Below are positions 15,961-23,935 of a stretch of DNA of 64,000 nucleotides, piece by piece. Position 1 is the stretch's first letter; every line of letters starts with the position of its first letter. The stretch covers positions 62,001 through 126,000 of the forward strand of contig NZ_JAFCNB010000008.1 of NCBI RefSeq assembly GCF_017896165.1, written 5' to 3'. This DNA comes from Microbispora oryzae. Lineage in GTDB: Bacteria; Actinomycetota; Actinomycetes; Streptosporangiales; Streptosporangiaceae. The position numbers were made by a program, and so were the translations under genes. Below the pieces are notes generated by a model. The model made no database searches and was not told where the DNA came from. It saw nothing but the letters and a program-made list of their open reading frames with translations.

Positions 15961-16173
15961 CTATCCCTCACTACGGCTTCCGCCCATGTGCAGCCGTAGG
16001 CCACCGAGAGCAGCCCTGAATCGCCGCTCACGGAATATCCACGGGATGATCTTGAGTGCTTGGTTGACAGTCCATATGGCCGCCACCAGCCACTGCAGCC
16101 GATCACGCGCCTCGGCTCGCAGCTTCGGTAAGACCAGGCACTGCCGTAGGAGACGTGATACTCCCAGAATCAC
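15961..16173 (-). CDS. Possible small basic protein, unknown
   Basis: A minus-strand frame of 70 codons from GTG 16173 encodes a basic, Leu/Arg-rich sequence (SRLLRQCLVLPKLRAEARD; IWTVNQALKIIPWIFRER). It lies between tRNA-Arg and the divergent cargo gene. There is only a weak AGGG ribosome site and no recognised family. It may be a real cargo gene or chance. Confidence 0.3.
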   Translation of the reverse strand: MILGVSRLLRQCLVLPKLRAEARDRLQWLVAAIWTVNQALKIIPWIFRERRFRAALGGLRLHMGGSRSEG

Positions 16174-16200
16174 TGCCCTGAGAGTCCCTCGTGCCGCACA

Positions 16201-17079
16201 ATGCGACTCATGTCCTGGATCAACGATAGTTTCTGGCAGCAACTCACAGTTGGCCTGGCCGGAGGTCTTCTCGGCGTCGCCGGCACCCTTCTAGCAGCTC
16301 AAGTCTCATCGAGAGGAAAGTCGAAATCGGAACTCTCCTACACGTTAGAAGTCCAGCGCGCCCTACCAGAGGTCAGCAAGGAGTTGACACCCTCGGTGGC
16401 CGTCAGCTACAAGGGCCAGCTTGTTCCAGCCCTCTACGCCATAAGTTGCACGGTCGAGAACACAGGAAACACCTTGGTCAGAGACCAGGAGATCCGCATT
16501 CAACTGTCTCCTGCCCCCTCTATTCTAGACAGGTATCTGGACCCGAAGCCTCAGCCTGAGTGGGCCGTCGACGCACTCCCCGACACGGAGGAGACCACCA
16601 GGCCGGGCTATCGATTCGGTCATCTGGCCCCAGGCCGGAAAGTAACTTTTAAGATCATCTGCGCGGCTTCGCAGGAACCGAAAGCGTTGCTTAGAGACCA
16701 CAACCCCACGGAAGTCGTCACAGTACTTCCACGCGCGGTTACCGCTCAGGCCGATATTCGGGGTCGTACCCGAATCGCCCTTATGCTTCTTCTTGCATTA
16801 CTGATTGCTCCTCAGGCCTTCTACGCTCTAGGCAGCTTCGGCGACCTCGCCGCATCCGTAGTACGGATCGGGCTTATTGCCGCCCTCATACCTGTCGCAC
16901 CAAGCCTGGTCCGCACACTCGTCAACCTGCTCTTCCGACCGGAACCCCGCGTGGAGCTTGAGAGCGGATTAATCATGTACAGCAGCGAGATAACAGGTGG
17001 GGTCTATATCACTGGGGCTCCGTCCGACCGGCAGGTACCTACGAGGTCAGCCGCCAGAGAAGAAGACCGCGACGAGTAG
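16201..17079 (+). CDS. Unknown membrane protein, cargo of the tRNA-Arg element
   Basis: This 292-residue protein has an N-terminal membrane helix (about 15-35), a soluble domain of about 150 residues rich in beta-strand patterns (SYTLEVQRALPEVSKEL; SCTVENTGNTLVRDQEIRI), two more hydrophobic segments (about 195-212 and 220-245) and a short charged tail. I recognise no family. Its base composition is visibly less GC-rich than the flanking genes and its codons use A/T third positions freely, indicating transfer from another source. It sits between the tRNA target and the integrase remnant, the usual slot for cargo. ATG 16201 is the first start; ATG 16210 is an alternative. Confidence 0.6.
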   Translation: MRLMSWINDSFWQQLTVGLAGGLLGVAGTLLAAQVSSRGKSKSELSYTLEVQRALPEVSKELTPSVAVSYKGQLVPALYAISCTVENTGNTLVRDQEIRIQLSPAPSILDRYLDPKPQPEWAVDALPDTEETTRPGYRFGHLAPGRKVTFKIICAASQEPKALLRDHNPTEVVTVLPRAVTAQADIRGRTRIALMLLLALLIAPQAFYALGSFGDLAASVVRIGLIAALIPVAPSLVRTLVNLLFRPEPRVELESGLIMYSSEITGGVYITGAPSDRQVPTRSAAREEDRDE

Positions 17080-17100
17080 CGGCCCTCTGAAAGTTCCCCG

Positions 17101-18460
17101 TCACGCCTTCAGCGCCTTCGCGATCTGCCCGTTGGCGCGAGCGCGTTGCCCTTCGATGCACTTCGCGTATACGCGTAGGAGCACGTCGACGCCATGACCG
17201 GCGCGCTGGGCTACCTCGGTCGGCGGGACGCCCGCGTTGAGCCACAGGGAGACCGCCGCGTGCCGCAGGTCGTAAGGCCGGGCCGCCAGCGGGGATGCGA
17301 TCTGCTCAACGGTGAAGGCCAGCCGCCGGGCCTCCTGCCAGACGGCGGAGTACGCGGAGGAGGAGAAAGGCCGGCCCTTGCTCGTCCGGAAGAGCCGACC
17401 GTCTTGCGCCGTGCCGTGCGTCTCGATGTGCTCACGAAGGATCGCGACGAGAACCGGAGGGATCGGGATCTCCCGCGTGTCGTCCACGGCCCAGTGCTTG
17501 AGGCCGCGTTCGTCGTGGGTCTCCCCCGAGTTCGTCCACCGCTTGTTCGCCTGTGGCCACGCCTTCTCGAGTGTGATCATGCCCCACCCCTCGGCGGGGA
17601 GGTCGCAGCTCTGTCGGCACAGCCCCGAAGCCTCTTCGGGGCGGAGAGCCGCGTAGTACACGCAGGCGAACATGGCCATCATCCGAGGGCCGCGCGTACG
17701 GCCCACCTGGGTCACCGCGTCGAGCAACGCCCGCGCCTGAGCCGGGTTGACCACCGTTCGCGGGTCGACGGCTCCGGCGGCTTTCGGAGGCTTCCACTTC
17801 ACCGCGTGCAGCGGGTTTGCGGACAGCTTCTTGAGTTCCACCGCGGATTCCATCATGTGATGGAGCGCGGCCCGCTTGCGCCGTACGGTATTGGCCGCCG
17901 GCTCGCCGTTGAAGCGGAGGGCGATGGCGTCGAGGGCCGAGCGGATCACGGCCGGTTCCATCAGGTCGACGAGGGGCAAGGACGCCGCTTCAGCCAGGCG
18001 AGCGCCGCCTTGTGCTCCGGCCGCAGCTCTCCACGCCGCTTGTCCGGCAGGAAGGCGTACTCTCGCAGCACCGTGCGGAGGTCCTCGTCCTCCGGCCTGC
18101 CCGGCAGATCCTTGACGAGGGCCGGGACGAGAGACAGTAGGGCGTACGTCATCGTCTCGCGAGTGCGGGCCGCCGAGTGGACCCAGCGGGCTGCCATGTA
18201 CGACCGGGCGAAGCGAAGAATGTCGGCCCGGTATCGGCTGGCTTGATCATCGACTCGGGAAGCCCCGTGACCAGGTCGAAAGTCTCACCTCGCTTGGCCG
18301 CCTGCCGTAGGTCGGACACGAAGTTCTCGGCGAGTGCCTTCGTGCGGAAGGTCTTGGATCTCTCCTTGGGGCCGACCTTCCATCGCGTCACGTAGGAAGG
18401 CGTCTTGCTGGAGGGGTTACGGCGGATGTCCCAGAACTTCACGTCATAGCTGGTGTTCAC
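17101..18460 (-). pseudogene. int: Tyrosine integrase broken by two frameshifts
   Basis: Three consecutive minus-strand frames together make one integrase of about 450 residues. The N-terminal part starts at GTG 18460 (NTSYDVKFWDIRRNPSSKT). The middle (SYMAARWVHSAARTRETMT) is in a second frame after a shift near 18200. The catalytic part is in a third frame after a shift near 17990 (PLVDLMEPAVIRSAL). The catalytic domain is otherwise intact, with RPEEASGL, YDLRHAAVSLWLNAG, AGHGVDVLLRVYAK. The GTG overlaps the xis stop as GTGA. Loss of frame means the element is probably immobile unless the shifts are sequencing errors. Confidence 0.85.
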
Positions 18461-18648
18461 GCGGCCTCCCTGAGGGAGTCCAGCCAGACCGCGAGGTCGC
18501 TCCGCCAGACGCGGATCTCTCCATTGGGCAGCTTGACGCACTTGGGCGCGTGGCCGAGTTCACGCCAGCGGTAGAAGGTACGGCGGGACACGCCACCCAG
18601 CTCGGCGAGCACCTCGGGAACCGTGAGGAGCTGATCGTTGCGCGCCAT
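18457..18648 (-). CDS. xis: Excisionase-type helix-turn-helix protein
   Basis: This 63-residue MerR/HTH_17-type protein (LLTVPEVLAELGGVSRRTFY and a C-terminal RSDLAVWLDSL) is typical of excisionases beside actinobacterial integrases. Its stop overlaps the integrase start by 4 bases. With the integrase frameshifted, it is probably a relic still able to bind its old site. Confidence 0.8.
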   Translation of the reverse strand: MARNDQLLTVPEVLAELGGVSRRTFYRWRELGHAPKCVKLPNGEIRVWRSDLAVWLDSLREAA

Positions 18649-18808
18649 CAGCTGCCACCTCCGACGATGGATGACGAGGCGGTGAGGGAGGCCACGAGGG
18701 CGTCACCCGGGGAGTAGCCCTTTCCGGCGTACTCCCATTCGCTGATCACGAGGACGGCGCCCTCATCGAACAGGTGTAGCCATCCGGACGTGATCTGCTC
18801 GTCGCGGG
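18648..18808 (-). pseudogene. Truncated element gene upstream of xis
   Basis: The minus-strand frame ending at 18648 encodes a real-looking C-terminus (ARDEQITSGWLHLFDEGAVL; SEWEYAGKGYSPGDALVASL). It has no start codon before the sequence changes into antisense of the monooxygenase remnant near 18810. I read it as the 3' piece of a small element protein cut by a recombination event. The family is unknown. Confidence 0.5.
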
Positions 18809-18811
18809 CAT

Positions 18812-19111
18812 GCTCCCTTCCTCGACGCCGACGCGCTCGCGTTCCTCGGCAGCCTCGGCACGCACGTGCTGCACGTGGTCCCGGCAGGGACGCGACCGGC
18901 GCACGGCGGCGCGGTGGTGGACGCCGAGGACGTCTATCTGCCGTACCTGGCCGAGGCGGACGTGCTCGGCATCCTGGTACGTCCGGATTTCTACGTGTTC
19001 GGCGGCTTCCGTGACGCCGCCGAGGCGAACGCCCTCGTGCACGACCTGCGCCGCCGGCTCGCGCCCCGGCGGCCACCGGCTGACCCGGCCGCGCTGACCC
19101 GGCCGCGCTGA
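18812..19111 (+). pseudogene. C-terminal remnant of an FAD-dependent aromatic monooxygenase
   Basis: The frame reads FLDADALAFLGSLGTHVLHV and continues with VDAEDVYLPYLAEADVLGIL then RPDFYVFGG. This is the C-terminal thioredoxin-like domain of MhpA/PheA-type flavin monooxygenases, enzymes that also tailor aromatic polyketides. The FAD and substrate domains (about 450 residues) are missing upstream, where the sequence switches abruptly to the integrative element. Non-functional. Confidence 0.7.
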
Positions 19112-19199
19112 CCCGGCCGGGGAACGCCACGCCGGCCCCCGCACCACCGCGCCTCTGCACCGCCGCGTCAAGACGGGATCGCAACGAGCCCCGGAGAGT

Positions 19200-19258
19200 T
19201 ATTGAGACCTCAATAGCTTTGCGCTAAGTTCATGAGTGCTCAATATATGAGCGCTCAA
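19200..19258. promoter_or_regulatory. Three TTGAGnnCTCAA-type palindromes upstream of the YceI gene
   Basis: Site 1 TATTGAG-AC-CTCAATA (19200-19215) is a perfect 7-bp palindrome. Sites 2 (centre about 19237) and 3 (centre about 19252) share TGAG-nn-CTCA, at spacings of 30 and 15 bp. The same element (TTGAG-AG-CTCAA) occurs at 21234-21245 just upstream of the MarR gene. Shape and location fit MarR-family operators. Confidence 0.75.
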
Positions 19259-19287
19259 CAACTTGGACCCACTGAAGGAGTCCCCCC

Positions 19288-19833
19288 ATGAACACACCGG
19301 TCGCCCTGATCCCCGACTACGTCACGGGCACCTGGTCGATCGACCACGTGCACTCGGATGTGGCGTTCACCGTCCGTCACCTGGGTGTCGCGAAGGTGCG
19401 GGGCCGGTTCGATGCGTTCGAGGGGCAGATCGTCACCGCCGAGAACCCGCTGGAGTCCTCGGTCCAGGCCACGATCCAGTCCTCGTCCATCAGCACCGGC
19501 AGCGGCCAGCGTGACGACCACATCCGCACCGCGGACTTCCTGGACGTCGAGAACCACCCCACCCTCACGTTCGTGTCCACCGGCGTCCGCAGCGACGGCG
19601 AGGCCTATCTGCTGGACGGCGAGCTCACCATCCGCGGCATCACCAAGCCCGTCACGCTGAACCTCGAGATCAACGGGTTCGGCACGGGCTTCGACGGCAA
19701 GCCCGTCGTCGGCTTCTCCGCCACCACCGAGGTCAACCGCAGCGACTTCGAGATCACCGCCGGCCCGGCCGGGGCGATCGTCGGCGAGAAGGTCAAGATC
19801 ACCCTCGAGGTCGAGGCCAACAAGCAGGACTGA
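19288..19833 (+). CDS. YceI-family lipid-binding protein
   Basis: This 181-residue protein has the YceI lipocalin-like fold, which binds long isoprenoid or fatty lipids. Motifs are GTWSIDHVHSDVAFTVRHLG, GRFDAFEG, IRTADFLDVENHPTLTF and the closing GEKVKITLEVEA. No signal peptide is seen, so it is likely cytoplasmic, as in most actinobacterial copies. ATG 19288 follows GAAGGAG. Three MarR-type palindromes lie within 90 bases upstream, so expression is probably repressed by the MarR protein encoded at 21266. Confidence 0.9.
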   Translation: MNTPVALIPDYVTGTWSIDHVHSDVAFTVRHLGVAKVRGRFDAFEGQIVTAENPLESSVQATIQSSSISTGSGQRDDHIRTADFLDVENHPTLTFVSTGVRSDGEAYLLDGELTIRGITKPVTLNLEINGFGTGFDGKPVVGFSATTEVNRSDFEITAGPAGAIVGEKVKITLEVEANKQD

Positions 19834-19892
19834 CCGATCCGGCCGCCCGGGGGCGGGCGCACCGCCCCGGCGGCACGACAGAAGGAGCGACC

Positions 19893-20462
19893 ATGGCAAC
19901 CGGACCACTGCTGTCCCGCGCCGTCGACACCCTGCTCGGCCTGGCGAACGACGAGACGCTCGCCGGCAAGGGCAAGCTACCCACACCCTGCGACGCCTAC
20001 GACGTCCACGGCCTCTGCGAGCACGTGCTCCTCATGATGTCCATGGGCGAGTCCGCCGCCTGCCGGGAGCCGTGGAGCCCGGACAAGGCCGGCGACGCCG
20101 GCCGGGAACCCTGGGAGCGGATCTCCGCGCTCGCGCCCGGCTTCACCAAGGTCTGGGCCGACCCGCAGGTGTGGACCGGCACCACCCAGATCTTCCGGGG
20201 CACCCACCCCGCGCAGTTCGCGGGCGACGTGATGCTGATGGAGATCGTGATCCACGGCTGGGACCTCGCCCGCGCCGTCGGGACCGAGTTCGCCGTCGAC
20301 GACGAGCTCGTCGCGCACGTGCTCGACACCGCCAAGCAGGTCGACGGCATGGGAGGGCGTCAGCACGGGTCCTTCGGGCCGGAGATCCCGGTCCTGCCGG
20401 ACGCCTCCGCGCTGGACCGCCTGCTCGGGTTCACCGGACGCGACCCCCACTGGAAGGCATGA
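19893..20462 (+). CDS. TIGR03086/DinB-like metal-binding protein
   Basis: This 189-residue helical protein belongs to the mycothiol-dependent isomerase/DinB-like superfamily, TIGR03086 branch. Features are the N-terminal helix, TPCDAYDVHGLCEHVLLMM (His metal ligand region), LMEIVIHGWDLARAVGTEF (His-Gly-Trp-Asp signature) and a C-terminal LLGFTGRDP. Biochemical roles are mostly unknown. It is 60 bases downstream of the YceI gene with AGAAGGAG before ATG 19893, so both probably share the MarR-controlled transcript. Confidence 0.82.
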   Translation: MATGPLLSRAVDTLLGLANDETLAGKGKLPTPCDAYDVHGLCEHVLLMMSMGESAACREPWSPDKAGDAGREPWERISALAPGFTKVWADPQVWTGTTQIFRGTHPAQFAGDVMLMEIVIHGWDLARAVGTEFAVDDELVAHVLDTAKQVDGMGGRQHGSFGPEIPVLPDASALDRLLGFTGRDPHWKA

Positions 20463-20583
20463 CCGGCTCCCGCGTCGTGACCGCGAACGAGCAGGCACGA
20501 CCTCCCCCCGGAGGGCGTGGCTGCTCTTTCGCGCTTTCTCCGTCCCGGTCGCGGCCGCCCACAGCGAAAGGACCGCGCAACAG

Positions 20584-21001
20584 TTGAACGGAAACGACAC
20601 CATCGCCGACCCCTGGATACGCAGGTTCCGGCCCTCGCCGGACCCCGCCGTCCGGCTGGTGTGCCTCCCGCACGCCTGCGGCTATGCGTCCTTCTACTTC
20701 CCGCTGTCCAAAGTGCTGCCCGGACACGTCGAGATGCTCGGTCCAGTGCCCCGGCAGGCAGGATCGGCGCGACGAACCCCTCATCGGCGAGCTCGCCGAC
20801 CGCCTGTTCGAGGTGCTCGCCGACGAGGAGACCCGGCGCATCTCCCTGCCGGTCATCCGCAACGACTACCGTGCCATCGAGACCTACCGGCACCGGCCAC
20901 GCCCCCGGCGCACCCGGTCGGCGCTGATCCGCTCGCCGGCGATGCTGCGCACCAAGCACGCCGACCTGCCTTCCCGCAAGCACGGGAATCCCCCGGCATG
21001 A
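20584..21001 (+). pseudogene. Type II thioesterase relic (frameshift and internal deletion)
   Basis: The frame from TTG 20584 reads LVCLPHACGYASFYFPLSKV, the N-terminus of PKS/NRPS editing thioesterases. After a shift near 20740 a second frame continues PGRQDRRDEPLIGELADRLF and later LPVIRNDYRAIETY. The segment with the catalytic GHSMG is missing, so the protein cannot be active. It marks a lost or decayed polyketide or peptide pathway. Confidence 0.8.
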
Positions 21002-21202
21002 CGGCGGGGGAGGGCCGGTTGCGGATCGTGCGCGGCAACCCGACCGGCGAGGAACCGGCGGTGCTCGTCGCCGCGCTGCTCGGCGGTGGAAGACGCGCCG
21101 CGGGCCACCTCCGGCGGGTCTCCCGCCCCGGTCGCGCGGGCCGGGTGAGGACGGGACCACCGCGTCCTGTACCGGCCGGCGAACTCCTGGCGGCGCGGGT
21201 GA
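20998..21202 (+). pseudogene. Acyl-CoA carboxylase epsilon subunit relic
   Basis: ATG 20998 opens a frame with LRIVRGNPTGEEPAVLVAAL, typical of the small AccE/PccE subunit of actinobacterial acyl-CoA carboxylases. The conserved C-terminus (RDHRVLYRPANSWRR) follows in another frame and ends at TGA 21200-21202, so at least one frameshift lies between. Such subunits often accompany polyketide clusters to supply malonyl or methylmalonyl-CoA. Confidence 0.65.
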
Positions 21203-21233
21203 GCGATGCGCGAAGCCGCCGAAGGGCAAGCTG

Positions 21234-21245
21234 TTGAGAGCTCAA
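21234..21245. promoter_or_regulatory. MarR operator candidate TTGAG-AG-CTCAA
   Basis: A perfect 5+5 palindrome 20 bases upstream of the marR start, matching the three sites ahead of the YceI gene. This suggests autoregulation. Confidence 0.7.
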
Positions 21246-21265
21246 ACAATCAGTATGCTGAGGTC

Positions 21266-21745
21266 ATGAGCGAGGTCCGTTGGTTGAACGCCGAAGAGCA
21301 GGAAATATGGCGCATCTACATGACGGCCTGCAATGAGCTGTCCGCCCACCTCGACCGGCAGCTCCGGCGCGACTCGGGCATGCCCGTCGCCTACTACGAG
21401 ATCCTCGTCTGCCTCTCCGAGGCGCCCGGCCGGTCGATGAGAATGAGCCGGCTGGCCGAGCTGTGCCGGTCGTCGCCGAGCCGGCTGTCGCACGCGGTCG
21501 CGGCGCTGGAGAAGGCCGGCTGGGTGAGCCGCTGCCTGTCCGAGACCGACCGGCGCGGCTGGGTCGCCCAGCTCACCGACGCCGGCTTCGCCGCCCTGGA
21601 GAACGCCGCCCCCGGTCACGTGACCGCCGTCCGGGAGCATCTGTTCGACGTGCTCTCGCCTGGACAGCTCGAAGCCCTGCGCGAGATCAGCCAGGCCATC
21701 TTCGAGGGCCTGGATAAGGCCGGGCGGACGCCCGGTCCTTCGTGA
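21266..21745 (+). CDS. MarR-family transcriptional regulator
   Basis: This 159-residue winged-helix regulator has the MarR arrangement: N-terminal dimer helix (EEQEIWRIYMTACNEL), recognition region RMSRLAELCRSSPSRLSHAV, wing DRRGWVAQLTDAG and a C-terminal dimer helix. MarR proteins usually repress nearby genes until they bind a small aromatic ligand. ATG 21266 is chosen since the protein then begins at the conserved helix and a matching palindrome lies just upstream. Likely targets are itself and the YceI-TIGR03086 pair. Confidence 0.9.
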   Translation: MSEVRWLNAEEQEIWRIYMTACNELSAHLDRQLRRDSGMPVAYYEILVCLSEAPGRSMRMSRLAELCRSSPSRLSHAVAALEKAGWVSRCLSETDRRGWVAQLTDAGFAALENAAPGHVTAVREHLFDVLSPGQLEALREISQAIFEGLDKAGRTPGPS

Positions 21746-21799
21746 CCCTTTCCCCCGCCGAGTACCACTCGCATATACCCGCCCTGTCCGGTGAATGCC

Positions 21800-22330
21800 T
21801 ACAAAGCCATATCTGCGGGCCATCTTCGCCACCGACGAGCGGTGCTTGTTGGCCAGAGTCTTCAGCAGCGAGGTCTCCATGACCCAGCCAAGTCGGTGGA
21901 GACGATGGACGTTCCCGGCCAGCAGGTAGTACTGGACGATGCCCCGCCACTCGGCCCCGTAGGTGTTGACGGTGGTCCAGCGCGAGTTCGTCGCGCAGGA
22001 ACGCTGTCAGGCGCTGTTTGATCTCCTCGGCTTCAGCCTTGGGTCCGGTGAACCCGAGCAGGGTGTCGTCGCAGTACCGGACGTGCGCAGCCCGCCGGAA
22101 GCCGGGATCTCGGTGATCCCCGCTGGGCATGCTCCGCAACTGCCTGCGCAACTCCCGCGCCGCGGCGTGGTCTCCGCGCTTGTCGCCCGGTCTCTGGCGG
22201 CGCGCACCCTGGCATAGGCGGTGTCCTGCCTGTGGATCCGCCCTCGGGCGTAGTCCGGAATCAGAACTTTGACGAAGTCGCCCAGCCTGTGCAGGTAGAT
22301 GTTCGCCAGGATCGGTCACCCAGCATGATC
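21800..22330 (-). pseudogene. Group II intron reverse transcriptase/maturase relic
   Basis: Minus-strand frames spell out pieces of an intron-encoded RT in the right order: PILANIYLHRLGDFVKVLIP near 22310, VRYCDDTLLGFTGPKAEAEE (the YxDD catalytic box) near 22080, YGAEWRGIVQYYLL near 21940, and METSLLKTLANKHRSSVAKM of the maturase X domain near 21870. The frames change several times and both ends are missing, so it is dead. The N-terminal fingers domain is absent beyond about 22330. Confidence 0.85.
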
Positions 22331-22367
22331 AGCGACACCCGCAGCCGAGCGCTGGAAGATCACAGAA

Positions 22368-22571
22368 TTAGTACCAGAGCCGAAAAACGGTCAGGTCCTG
22401 GTCGCGGGCGGCACGCAACTCGGCGAGCACGGTGGCGATGAAGAGCAGGTTTGCGTAACCGAGGCCGGAGTCGGCGATATTCACCGGCCGGGTCGGGTCG
22501 CCTTTCGGGTGCTCCGGGTCGGCGACAGGCGCCCCTGACTCGGCGTAGGGCGACCTGGCCCCCTTCATCAC
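22368..22571 (-). pseudogene. Fragment of an OLD-family / AAA ATP-dependent nuclease
   Basis: The 67-codon minus-strand frame contains VNIADSGLGYANLLFIATVL followed by AELRAARDQDLTVF. This corresponds to the segment before Walker B of OLD-like ATPases; the expected continuation (LVEEPEAHLHP) is missing where the intron relic begins. OLD proteins are often phage-defence nucleases. Only this internal piece survives. Confidence 0.55.
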
Positions 22572-23194
22572 TTACTCCGCCCGGCCGGACCGCGCGGAGG
22601 TCCGTTCACGGCGCAAGGATAACCGTCCGCCCGCGACGGCATTTGTACCTCCTCATCAAGGATCCGTCAGCGGCCGGACCGGCCTGGGATGTGCTGGGAC
22701 GCGTGGCTGTCGCCGCACGCCGAATCCGCTCTGAAATATTCAGGAAAGCCCGCCTAGAAAGTTTCTCTGCTTACGGGCGTTTCAGATCGGCGTCGATGAC
22801 AAAGGCGCTGGCCATAGGGGCGGCGGACCAGTCGGTGAGAGTGCGAGGCTGCCCGCGTAGCGGTGACGGTGCCGAGGGCGAGTGGACCGAGACACGCCTC
22901 ATCTCTAGGTTATGTTTCGTGCTGCTCAGGTGGAAAGTTTCTGTTCTGAGATGGTTCGACGGGTCGGGCGGACCGCTCCTCATCAACGGAGAGTCCATGG
23001 TGCGCACGAGGCCCAGTACGCGCCGATCGTCTCCATATACCTGTCCACATACCTGGTCGTCCGATGCCGGTTCAGCAAGGAAGTACTGATCGGCGCCGTC
23101 AAGGTCGACATCGAGGGAGATCGATCGTGAAACCGCCCAGCTTACGAAAATCCGCCTGCGGATCGGCGCGGTCCTCGCCACGCTGACCCCGCTT
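22572..23194. other. Degenerate intergenic stretch without intact gene
   Basis: No frame here shows recognisable protein features on either strand. It holds two GAAAGTTTC palindromes, AGAAAGTTTCT at 22756-22766 and a second core at 22933-22941, which resemble LacI-type operators near glycosidase genes. The rest looks like decayed coding sequence. Confidence 0.5.
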
Positions 23195-23772
23195 GTGCCG
23201 ACGGGGATGAGCTCGTCTTCAGCGAGTTAGAGGACATGTGGGGCATGGAGATCATCCACGGTGTCGAACGGGTGGCCCGTGAGCAACGCGTCGGAGTCAT
23301 GCTGACGGAGTTCGGGCCGCGGCACGATCCGGTCGGACATCCGATCGGCGACACACCGGCCGAGGGCCATCATGTCGTTGTAGGCGATCACCGCGGTGAC
23401 GGAGGCAGCGAGGAGGACATCGGCGACGGCGACGCCACCCACGAACGTGGGCGACACGGCACCGGCTTCGAAGATCGCCGTGGGTCGTTCCGGGCCGCGC
23501 AGCAGGCGGAGCGCGGCCACTCGTCCGTCATGTCTGGCCAGCTCGGCATGATCAGCCACATGACCGCGCGCGGCGTCCGCGTGCCGCAAGACGTCAGCGT
23601 GGTGGGGTTCGACAACATTCCCACGGCCGACCTCGTGACTCCTCCACTGACCACCGTCTGCCAGCCGAAACAGCAATGTGGCCGAACGGCCGTCGATCTT
23701 CTGGTCGACCTGCTCAACGAAGCGAACGGCCCGGCAACTCGCGCCGGATCGTGCCCATGCAACTCGTCGTGA
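23195..23772 (+). pseudogene. LacI-family regulator relic with an internal inverted segment
   Basis: On the plus strand, ELEDMWGMEIIHGVERVARE (from about 23215) and ISHMTARGVRVPQDVSVVGF then TADLVTPPLTTV (from about 23548) are LacI/PurR ligand-domain segments. Between them, about 23360-23545, the matching middle of the same domain (AGAVSPTFVGGVAVADVLLA, TAVIAYNDMMALG) is read on the minus strand. The simplest explanation is an inversion of about 190 bp inside the gene. The helix-turn-helix N-terminus is missing. It lies directly upstream of the beta-helix glycosidase, a likely former target. Confidence 0.75.
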
Positions 23773-23935
23773 GGAAACCAACCGCTCCCGGTCCGGTCCG
23801 GCCTGATGGGCAGGAAACGCACGTATTCACACCGCTGATCCGCTGGGATCAGCCCCTTTCGAGAGGAAGTGATCGACTACCGGTCGTGATGCCAGTCGCT
23901 CAGCACTTCATGCCCCCCCACAACAAGGAATCCCC

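Noticed and set aside
15916..18830. Search for a second copy of the tRNA-Arg 3' end as the distal attachment site
   Set aside because: Nothing matching the T-arm and acceptor sequence could be seen near 18800; the weak TCGCGGGCATGC resemblance is not convincing.
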